The translations under genes and the position numbers were made by a program. From Treponema sp. UBA1240 (GTDB lineage: Bacteria; Spirochaetota; Spirochaetia; Treponematales; Treponemataceae), in contig DBWK01000049.1 in the NCBI GenBank assembly GCA_002308875.1, positions 1-5,062 on the forward strand: DNA of 5,062 nucleotides, read 5' to 3'. The notes under the pieces were generated by a model. It was not told where the DNA came from. It did not search any database and saw only the letters and a list, made by a program, of their open reading frames with translations. Of the stretch, positions 1 through 5,062 are shown piece after piece (the stretch's first letter is position 1; the number at the start of each line of letters is the position of its first letter).

Positions 1-135
1 TGAGACATAAATCTGCGTTATATCCTTCCATGCTGACACACGCTTTGTGAGCAGTTCAACTTCTTTTTTGCCCTTTTCAGTGAGATTGTCGTTGGCGTAG
101 TCAGGATCGCCGTGGCGTATAAAAATAAGTCGCAT
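1..135 (-). CDS. Histidine phosphatase (phosphoglycerate mutase-like) family protein, N-terminal fragment
   Basis: The first 45 codons of a minus-strand gene run off the left edge of the window. The translation starts MRLIFIRHGDPDY and continues to ...ITQIYVS. A beta strand leading into Arg-His-Gly at residues 7-9 is the signature of the histidine phosphatase superfamily, in which the His (here H8) is the residue phosphorylated during catalysis. The 'LTEKG' at 18-22 and the 'IYVS' at the edge match the usual 'LTxxGxxQ' and 'I(Y/F)SSPLxRAxQT' segments of these enzymes. Members include phosphoglycerate mutases, cobalamin/alpha-ribazole phosphatases and SixA-like protein phosphatases; the visible part cannot choose among them. 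The gene lies 25 bp downstream of the UrtA-like gene on the same strand, with no terminator between them, so it is probably the third gene of that operon. No strong Shine-Dalgarno sequence precedes the ATG, so translation may be weak or coupled. The family assignment is firm, but the substrate is unknown. Confidence 0.85.
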   Translation of the reverse strand, partial: MRLIFIRHGDPDYANDNLTEKGKKEVELLTKRVSAWKDITQIYVS

Positions 136-160
136 ACTATCTATTAACGATGAAACAGGG

Positions 161-1348
161 TTACATACCTCTTGCCCATTCGTAAGTACTTAGGTAAGGA
201 TCCGGCTTTATTGCACCTGGTGTTGCCCAAATTTCATCAATAAGACCGGTCTCATTTACTTTTCCGATTCTAACTTGTTTGTACAAATGCTGGTTTGAAC
301 CGTCAATGGTTACAGTACCTTCAGGTGCAGTAAAACTCAAACCTTTTGCCGCCATTCTTACATCTTCAACGTCAAAACTCTTGGCTTTTTCGCAAGCGGC
401 TGCCCACATATAAACGGCAATGTAACCGGCTTCAATAGGGTCTCCTGTAACACGGTCGCTTCCGTATTCAGATTTATAGTCAGAAACAAACTTTGCATTA
501 CGCGGTGTTTCGGTTGTTTCGTAGTAGTTCCATGCAACATAATGATTCTTAAGAACATCGGCACCTATTATGCTAACTTCCTCCTCGGAGATTGAAAAAC
601 TCATTATCGGGAGCTTTTCTGCCGTCAGCCCTGCAAACTGCATCTGCTTAAAAAAGTAGATATTTGAGTCTCCATTAAGTGTATTCAAGATAACATCCGG
701 CTTTTCGCGCTTAATATCTTCTATAATGCTATTAAAATTTGTATGTCCCATCGGAACATAGATTTCACCGACACATTCTCCCTCAATCTGACCGAGCTGC
801 GCTTTTATGATACGGTTGGCCGTACGTGGGAAAACATAGTCGCTACCCAGAAGGTACACTTTTTTGCCAAAATTGTTTACACAATAATCCACAGCCGGAA
901 CAACCTGCTGATTCGGCGAAGCACCCATGTACATGATATTGGGGCTTGCTTCCATTCCCTCATACTGAATCGGGTACCATAAAAGCCCGAACAATTCTTC
1001 AAAAACCGGTTTGACTGCTTTTCTCGAAGCAGATGTCCAGCAGCCAAAAACAGATACAACCTTATCATCCGTCAAAAGCTTGCGGGCTTTTTCGGCAAAG
1101 GTATTAGGATCACTTTCACCGTCTTCCTGTATTGCTTCTATCTGCTTACCCAGAACACCACCAGCTTCATTTATTTCTTTTATTGCCAATAATTCCGAAT
1201 CCCTGACAGGAACTTCACTTATTGCCATTGTTCCGCTCAGAGAATGAAGAAGTCCGACTTTTACTGTATCTTTCTTTATTTCCTTTTTGCAGCCAACAAC
1301 TAATAAAACAGCAACACACAACGCCATCAAAATCAGATTTTTTTTCAT
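161..1348 (-). CDS. urtA: UrtA-like ABC transporter substrate-binding lipoprotein (urea/short-chain amide family)
   Basis: This encodes 395 residues of an extracytoplasmic solute-binding protein. Residues 1-20 (MKKNLILMALCV...VVGC) are a lipoprotein signal peptide: two lysines, a hydrophobic core and a lipobox VVGC with C20 as the predicted lipidated cysteine. The mature part begins with the family hallmark KVGLLHSLSGTMAISE. It continues with AIKEINEAGGVLGKQIE, FGCWTSASRKAVKPVFEE, LLWYPIQYEGMEASPNI, GSDYVFPRTAN, NTLNGDSN, APEGTVTID and, near the end, WATPGAIKPDPY. These segments closely match UrtA, the receptor of the UrtABCDE urea transporter, and more distantly AmiC/FmdD amide-binding proteins. 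The start is set by the lipoprotein signal and a strong GGAGG at 1357-1353, four bases before the ATG. A longer reading from 1381 would overlap the cyclase stop and spoil the signal peptide. The gene follows the adenylate cyclase by 19 bp and precedes a phosphatase gene; no urtB-E gene is visible. Family is near certain; urea as ligand is inferred from homology, and the symbol is by homology only. Confidence 0.9.
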   Translation of the reverse strand: MKKNLILMALCVAVLLVVGCKKEIKKDTVKVGLLHSLSGTMAISEVPVRDSELLAIKEINEAGGVLGKQIEAIQEDGESDPNTFAEKARKLLTDDKVVSVFGCWTSASRKAVKPVFEELFGLLWYPIQYEGMEASPNIMYMGASPNQQVVPAVDYCVNNFGKKVYLLGSDYVFPRTANRIIKAQLGQIEGECVGEIYVPMGHTNFNSIIEDIKREKPDVILNTLNGDSNIYFFKQMQFAGLTAEKLPIMSFSISEEEVSIIGADVLKNHYVAWNYYETTETPRNAKFVSDYKSEYGSDRVTGDPIEAGYIAVYMWAAACEKAKSFDVEDVRMAAKGLSFTAPEGTVTIDGSNQHLYKQVRIGKVNETGLIDEIWATPGAIKPDPYLSTYEWARGM

Positions 1349-1351
1349 ACA

Positions 1352-1357
1352 TCCTCC
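1352..1357 (-). promoter_or_regulatory. Ribosome-binding site that fixes the urtA-like start
   Basis: Read on the minus strand, the bases are GGAGGA followed by TGT and the ATG at 1348-1346. This near-perfect Shine-Dalgarno sequence lies inside the 19-bp gap after the cyclase stop codon. It supports the start at 1348 over the in-frame ATG codons at 1381 and 1378, which lie upstream of it. Confidence 0.85.
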
Positions 1358-1367
1358 AAGATATTTT

Positions 1368-4300
1368 TTACAATACATCATAAGTAATCATCTTGCCCTT
1401 GCCCTTTATATCACATTCAACAGGTTCGCTGAACTTGATATCGGTATTATGCAGATGTTCATAAACAGTCTCGGAAACACGGATCCCGCCAGGAGTCGCC
1501 GCTGTTTCCATACGACTTGCAACGTTTACGGAGTTTCCCCATATATCATAAATGAACTTTGTCCGTCCGATAACACCTGCCGTAACAGGGCCGCTGTTAA
1601 GACCGATTCTTATATTAAATTTGATTTGTGCAGTCTTGTTATAATCAGCTAAATCCTCAAGCATGCCTTTTGCAAACTTAATCATTACGAGAGCATGATT
1701 TTCGTTCGGAGTTGGTAAACCACACGTTGCCATATAAGCATCTCCGATTGTCTTGATTTTTTCAACCCCCATGCTTGTTGCCCTAAGATCGAATTTACTG
1801 AAGAGCGCGTTAAGGGCGTTTACAATCTCAGCAGCTGTATGACCACTTGAGGTTTTTGTAAAACCGACTATATCCGAGAACAAAATCGTAACATCGGCAA
1901 AATCCTGAGCAATTGAATGTACATCATCCTTTAGTTCATCAGCAATCTCCGCCGGAAGGATGGCACGCAGCAACTGATCGGATTTTTCCATTGAAAGCTG
2001 AAGTTCCGCGGTTTTTTCCTTTACGGTTTGCTCAAGGCGTATGTTTTCGCGAAGGATTCTCTGTTGATCCATATAGAAGAACAGGAACGTAATACCCATT
2101 ATAACAATAACCAAAGCTATCCAGAACGCCGGCAGCTGATGCAGATAAGGCTTTTGTACAAACAATACTGCTTCAGCCTGTTTTGAATAAATACCGTCAC
2201 CGTTTATCGCGTTTACATAAAAAACGTGCTTACCAGGAGTAAGGTTTGTGTACGACATTGTACGAGTGGAGCTGGGCTCACTAAAATCGTTTTCAAAGTT
2301 CGAAAGTTTGTGGGTAAACTTGATACGCTCCGGCGCGTCAAAACTCAAACCTGTATAACTAATGTCTACACGCTTTGTTCCCGGTTTTAGCATGATTGTA
2401 CCGTTGTCCTTTTGGTAAAGCTTGTTGTCTACAACCATGTTGTTGTCAACAACAACACTTTCTACCTGAACCAGCGGCATTATAGTGTTCTCAAAAATAC
2501 TTACAGGGTCATAAATCGCAATTCCGTCTACCATGGCAAACCAAACGCGTCCTTTTCGGTCAACCATGCTTTTTGCAGTTGAAGTAGGTCCGTCTGAATC
2601 AAGACCGTCATTTTTGCTGTAAAACTTGACAGTAACCTTTCGCTGTTTGTCTTCAGCGGTCGCCAGAATGTCCCCGACCTGCGCGGAAGAAATTCCGTGA
2701 TTACTTGTCATCCAAAGGTTATTATTACCGTCAGCAAGAACCTGGAACATTGAATCAGTTTCTATTCCGTTCTCAGAATTAACGTTCTGGAAAATTTCAG
2801 GCATACCGGTTCTGCTGTCAAAATCAGGGCATCGCGTTATTCCGCTGCCGCTGCAAATCCAAAAGGCTCCGTCTATATCCTGTGTTATCTTAAAAATTAC
2901 GTTACCTGCAAGACCATCTTCGGAAGTGATGTGCGAAATAATCTTTTCATCTTTCATAAGGTATATTCCGCCACCGTCGGTTCCAATCCAAATTATGCCG
3001 TTCGTATCCTGGTGCAATGCCATAACATACTCGTTCTCAAGACCATCTTTCTGTTTGAAATTCTTTATGGTGTCGTCAGGATGGATTATGCTTAAACCCG
3101 TTGTGGTACCAACATACATGTCCCCGGAATCCGTCTCGATTGCAACGCGAACTTTATTACCTGCAAGGCCGTCATCCGTTGACCAGTTTTTTATGGTTTT
3201 GCCGTCGTAGCGGAGTTGTGCAGGTTTTGTGTAGCAGCTTACAAGCAGACTACCGTCCTTTACGGCGTCAACATCTCTTATTCTCAAGCCTTTTGTGTAT
3301 TCGGTAAGCTTGTTTGTAACTTCTATATCCTTTTCGTAACAGCGCACTCCGGTATCCGTTCCAACCCAAATTTTTCCTGTACGGTCTTCCGTAATACTGT
3401 TTATGGTTACACCAAGCTTCATTATTTTAAACTTTCCCAACGTAAGTTTACCGATTCCGTTCCGGTCAGTTGCAAACCAAATATTGTTTTCACGATCACA
3501 GATAATTTTGTTTATTTTTGCGTTATCAAGAATTTTCTCCGTGTATTCAAAAAAGCTTCCATTGCAATAAACAACAAGCCCTTTTTCCGTACCAATCCAA
3601 ATTGTATCGCCGGAATCAACATAAAACGAATTTGTAGCCGCAGAATCGGCTATTGTTCCAGTTTTTAACTCTTCAACTTTGCCATTGTCAACTTTTATCA
3701 GCCCGTAATCGCCGAGCCCTACCCAATAAGCGCCTCTTGCATCCTGACAGATTGCGGTTGCAAAATAGTTTTCGTATTTTGCAAGTTCCGGACGTGTACG
3801 GAAAATCCCGTCTGTAAAAGAAAAAAGTCCACGGTCATTGGCGGTGAGCAGCCACATTCTACCGCTAAAGTCACAGTAAAAGCAGGTTGCGATTATTCCC
3901 TTTGAAACAGTTCCTGCTTCAAACTGCGGTGTTATCATATGTCCTTTAGGTGTAATGTAGACGACTCCAGCAGCTGTTCCTATCCAAACATTACCTTCCT
4001 TGTCTTCCGCAAGGCAGCGGATTGAATTGTTGGGCAATCCGTTTTGGGTCGTATAGACTTTGTTTTCCGTAGGAGTGATTTTTTGAAGTCCTTCGTCGTT
4101 TGAACCGAGCCACAGATTCCCCTTTGAATCCTCAAGAATTGCACGAACGGAAACAAACTGCAGATCGTTTTCCGAAGAGCGTTTGTGCGTAGTGAACGTA
4201 ACACCGTCAAAGCGCGCCAGTCCCTCATAAGTTCCGATGTTTATATAGCCGTCTTTAGTCTGAACTATATCAGTTGTGCTTGTTCCATTGAGTGAACCGA

Positions 4301-4403
4301 ATGCGTTCCAGCTCTGATAAACATAATTATCGAAAAATGACTGCTGGGCAAACAGCAAGGCTCCAAGAACAAACGTAGACAAACAAATCGCAAGCCGTTT
4401 CAT
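1368..4403 (-). CDS. Transmembrane class III adenylate cyclase with a 14-repeat propeller / Y_Y_Y extracytoplasmic sensor
   Basis: This 1011-residue membrane protein is predicted to make cAMP in the cytoplasm in response to an extracytoplasmic signal. In order: signal peptide 1-19 (cleavage probably after LLFA); 14 two-component-regulator propeller repeats of the form DxxGxxWIGTxxGL between about 51 and 631; a Y_Y_Y domain at about 670-752 (YTNLTPGKHVFYVNAINGDG); one transmembrane helix at about 758-777; a charged signalling helix at 780-810 leading to LLRAILP (811-817); and a class III cyclase domain from about 835 to 1000. Both metal-binding aspartates are present (D844 in FSDIVGF, D888 in IGDAYM). 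The adenine-selecting pair is K884 and D953 (YDIWG), and the transition-state pair is N960 and R964 (NVASR), so it should be active and ATP-specific. The sensor type is best known on hybrid histidine kinases and diguanylate cyclases; its ligand here is unknown. It starts the minus-strand operon and is followed 19 bp later by a UrtA-like lipoprotein. The ATG at 4403 is supported by the signal peptide, although no Shine-Dalgarno sequence precedes it. Confidence 0.93.
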   Translation of the reverse strand: MKRLAICLSTFVLGALLFAQQSFFDNYVYQSWNAFGSLNGTSTTDIVQTKDGYINIGTYEGLARFDGVTFTTHKRSSENDLQFVSVRAILEDSKGNLWLGSNDEGLQKITPTENKVYTTQNGLPNNSIRCLAEDKEGNVWIGTAAGVVYITPKGHMITPQFEAGTVSKGIIATCFYCDFSGRMWLLTANDRGLFSFTDGIFRTRPELAKYENYFATAICQDARGAYWVGLGDYGLIKVDNGKVEELKTGTIADSAATNSFYVDSGDTIWIGTEKGLVVYCNGSFFEYTEKILDNAKINKIICDRENNIWFATDRNGIGKLTLGKFKIMKLGVTINSITEDRTGKIWVGTDTGVRCYEKDIEVTNKLTEYTKGLRIRDVDAVKDGSLLVSCYTKPAQLRYDGKTIKNWSTDDGLAGNKVRVAIETDSGDMYVGTTTGLSIIHPDDTIKNFKQKDGLENEYVMALHQDTNGIIWIGTDGGGIYLMKDEKIISHITSEDGLAGNVIFKITQDIDGAFWICSGSGITRCPDFDSRTGMPEIFQNVNSENGIETDSMFQVLADGNNNLWMTSNHGISSAQVGDILATAEDKQRKVTVKFYSKNDGLDSDGPTSTAKSMVDRKGRVWFAMVDGIAIYDPVSIFENTIMPLVQVESVVVDNNMVVDNKLYQKDNGTIMLKPGTKRVDISYTGLSFDAPERIKFTHKLSNFENDFSEPSSTRTMSYTNLTPGKHVFYVNAINGDGIYSKQAEAVLFVQKPYLHQLPAFWIALVIVIMGITFLFFYMDQQRILRENIRLEQTVKEKTAELQLSMEKSDQLLRAILPAEIADELKDDVHSIAQDFADVTILFSDIVGFTKTSSGHTAAEIVNALNALFSKFDLRATSMGVEKIKTIGDAYMATCGLPTPNENHALVMIKFAKGMLEDLADYNKTAQIKFNIRIGLNSGPVTAGVIGRTKFIYDIWGNSVNVASRMETAATPGGIRVSETVYEHLHNTDIKFSEPVECDIKGKGKMITYDVL
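2511..4253 (-). repeat. Fourteen in-gene propeller repeats (two putative seven-bladed beta-propellers)
   Basis: Repeats of about 40-55 residues recur through the cyclase sensor. Their core motifs fall at residues 51-67, 92-109, 134-150, 178-196, 221-238, 263-279, 303-320, 340-356, 382-399, 425-440, 466-483, 509-525, 558-574 and 615-631. Most have D-x-x-G/N-x-x-W-hydrophobic-G/A-T and end in GL/GI/GV followed by a hydrophobic pair. The first and tenth lack the Trp (GYINIGT, DMYVGT), and the ninth (KDGSLLVSCYTKPAQLRY) is the most degenerate. Fourteen equals the number in hybrid two-component receptors of Bacteroides, which fold as two seven-bladed propellers. At the DNA level this appears on the plus strand as recurring CCAAAT/CCAAAC words. 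The count was made by eye. Confidence 0.8.
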
Positions 4404-4440
4404 AAAGAATATTATACAGCAGATTTTTCAAAGTTGACAA
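4404..4440 (-). promoter_or_regulatory. Sigma70-type promoter of the cyclase operon, apparently leaderless
   Basis: On the minus strand, TTGTCA (4440-4435, five of six matches to the -35 consensus) is followed after 18 bases by a perfect TATAAT (4416-4411). Only the seven bases ATTCTTT separate the -10 box from the ATG at 4403. The expected transcription start, about seven bases past the -10 box, therefore falls at 4404-4403, on or next to the A of the start codon. No Shine-Dalgarno sequence exists in this interval. The motifs are seen directly; their use as a promoter and the leaderless state are inference. Confidence 0.7.
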
Positions 4441-4465
4441 TTATTTTTATTATGTTTTATTTACT

Positions 4466-4495
4466 TTGTTATTTATGTGGAATATGTGCTATAAT
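4466..4495 (+). promoter_or_regulatory. Extended -10 promoter of the flavodiiron protein gene
   Basis: A perfect TATAAT at 4490-4495 is preceded by TGC (4487-4489), giving an extended -10 element. Eighteen bases upstream of the hexamer is TTGTTA (4466-4471), which matches four of six bases of the -35 consensus. The predicted start near 4502 leaves a leader of only about 10 nt before the ATG at 4512, with the ribosome-binding site almost at the mRNA 5' end. Confidence 0.65.
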
Positions 4496-4502
4496 TCGAT
4501 TT

Positions 4503-4507
4503 GGAGG
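4503..4507 (+). promoter_or_regulatory. Ribosome-binding site of the flavodiiron protein gene
   Basis: GGAGG lies four bases before the ATG at 4512, the same spacing as at the urtA-like gene. It decides the start codon. By contrast, the divergent cyclase gene has no such sequence. Confidence 0.85.
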
Positions 4508-4511
4508 AAAT

Positions 4512-5062
4512 ATGAAAGTTTCAGATTCGATAAAATATATTGGTGTAGACGATCATAAAATAGACTTGTTTGAAGGACAGTTCGATGTTCCGAACGGAAT
4601 GTCATACAATTCTTATATAATTCTTGATGAAAAAATCGCTGTTATGGACTCGGTAGACGCGAACTTCGGCGATGAATGGCTCGCAAACCTAAAATCCGCC
4701 CTGAACGGACGCAAGCCGGATTATCTCATTGTCCAACACATGGAAATGGATCATTCAGCGAATATTCTTCGCTTTGCACAAACCTATCCCGAAGCAAAAA
4801 TTGTTGCATCAAAAATGGCGTTTGTTATTATGAACAGCTACTTTGAAACAGCTTTTACCGACCGGCAGGTTGTAGTTGCCGATAATTCCGTTCTGGAGCT
4901 CGGTACTCACACTCTCCAGTTCATTACAGCCCCCAACGTACACTGGCCGGAAGTAATCATGACCTATGATAAAACAGATAAGATTCTTTTTTCCGCTGAC
5001 GGCTTCGGCAAATTCGGTGCACTCGACTATGACGACCCGGAAGGCTGGGCGTGTGAGGCACG
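4512..5062 (+). CDS. FprA-family A-type flavoprotein (flavodiiron protein), N-terminal part
   Basis: The first 183 codons are visible; the gene runs off the right edge. Flavodiiron proteins are cytoplasmic enzymes that reduce O2 to water and/or NO to N2O, protecting anaerobes. They combine a metallo-beta-lactamase-like diiron domain with a C-terminal flavodoxin domain, sometimes followed by rubredoxin. Seen here is the diiron domain. It opens with IKYIGVDDHKIDLFEGQ and PNGMSYNSYIILDEKIAVMD, then carries the H-x-E-x-D-H motif as HMEMDH (H76, E78, D80, H81), H144 in APNVHWPE and the bridging aspartate D163 in LFSADGFGKFG. These are six of the seven usual iron ligands; the last His and the flavodoxin domain lie beyond the window. 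Full length would be about 400 residues if typical. It has its own promoter and is transcribed away from the cyclase operon. Substrate preference (O2 or NO) and any C-terminal extra domain cannot be judged from the visible part. Confidence 0.93.
   Translation, partial: MKVSDSIKYIGVDDHKIDLFEGQFDVPNGMSYNSYIILDEKIAVMDSVDANFGDEWLANLKSALNGRKPDYLIVQHMEMDHSANILRFAQTYPEAKIVASKMAFVIMNSYFETAFTDRQVVVADNSVLELGTHTLQFITAPNVHWPEVIMTYDKTDKILFSADGFGKFGALDYDDPEGWACEA

Larger units (their letters stand above)
4404..4511. promoter_or_regulatory. 108-bp divergent intergenic control region
   Basis: This AT-rich interval separates the cyclase operon (leftward) from the flavodiiron protein gene (rightward) and carries a promoter for each. 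The cyclase -35 box overlaps an odd palindrome, TTGACAA at 4434-4440, whose plus-strand reading is itself a perfect TTGACA -35 hexamer, although no good plus-strand -10 follows at 16-18 bp. A direct repeat TATGTG occurs at 4474-4479 and 4483-4488 (9-bp period) within the spacer of the rightward promoter. No recognisable CRP, Fur or riboswitch-like element was found. Confidence 0.6.

Noticed and set aside
136..160. Rho-independent terminator between the urtA-like gene and the phosphatase gene.
   Set aside because: There is no inverted repeat followed by a T-run in the 25-bp gap.
877..1068. Minus-strand open frame of 63 codons within the urtA-like gene.
   Set aside because: It is an out-of-frame reading of a strongly conserved binding-protein segment, with no independent support.
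1349..1381. Longer N-terminus for the urtA-like protein starting at 1381 (MMYCKKYLGGC...).
   Set aside because: It would overlap the cyclase stop, translate through the GGAGG ribosome-binding site and put 11 extra residues before a normal lipoprotein signal. The start at 1348 fits all evidence better.
1287..1652. Plus-strand open frame of 121 codons opposite the cyclase 3' end and the urtA-like 5' end.
   Set aside because: It runs antisense across two well-supported genes, has no ribosome-binding site that I can see and resembles no known family. It is a shadow frame.
1400..1910. Guanylate cyclase as the activity of the output domain.
   Set aside because: The base-selecting positions are Lys (K884) and Asp (D953), the adenylate cyclase pair. 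Guanylate cyclases usually have Glu and Cys there.
2985..3605. Recurring plus-strand words such as CCAATCCAAAT as possible DNA repeats or binding sites.
   Set aside because: They are the reverse complement of codons for the conserved W-I-G-T propeller motif and are explained by the protein repeat.
3216..3668. Plus-strand open frame of 150 codons inside the cyclase gene.
   Set aside because: It is antisense to the conserved propeller repeats, and its composition (many Cys, Phe, Asn) is what the reverse frame of those repeats yields. It is a shadow.
4441..4511. A CRP-type cAMP receptor site (TGTGA-N6-TCACA) between the divergent genes.
   Set aside because: Only TGTG half-motifs are present, and there is no matching TCACA arm at the right distance.

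Overview
The window is a moderately AT-rich stretch of bacterial chromosome, almost fully coding, with two divergent transcription units. The content suggests an anaerobic or microaerophilic spirochete, most likely Treponema-like. The reasons are a class III adenylate cyclase with a large extracytoplasmic sensor, a lipoprotein-type solute-binding protein, 'LFA-Q' style signal peptide ends, and an FprA-type flavodiiron protein of the kind common in anaerobes. This assignment is an inference from gene content and not from a marker gene.

Minus-strand unit, read from about 4440 down to 1. A near-consensus promoter (TTGTCA, 18 bp, TATAAT) sits directly in front of a 1011-residue transmembrane adenylate cyclase (4403-1368). 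Its sensor looks like the periplasmic half of a Bacteroidetes hybrid two-component regulator: signal peptide, 14 propeller repeats, Y_Y_Y domain. The output is a complete class III adenylate cyclase instead of a kinase. After 19 bp comes a UrtA-like (urea/short-amide family) lipoprotein (1348-161). After another 25 bp comes the start of a histidine-phosphatase family gene (135 to the window edge). The tight spacing and absence of terminators suggest one operon.

Plus-strand unit. From a 108-bp divergent intergenic region an extended -10 promoter reads into an FprA-type flavodiiron protein (4512 to the window edge). The visible part is the metallo-beta-lactamase-like domain with its diiron ligands.

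The main point of interest is the cyclase/binding-protein pair. The propeller sensor is coupled to cAMP production and cotranscribed with a UrtA-type binding protein, with no urtBCDE permease or ATPase gene beside it in the window. One reading is a binding-protein-assisted cAMP sensor for a small nitrogen compound; the sequence suggests this but does not prove it. A second point is that the cyclase promoter places the predicted transcription start at or within a base of its ATG, with no ribosome-binding site, so the mRNA may be leaderless.
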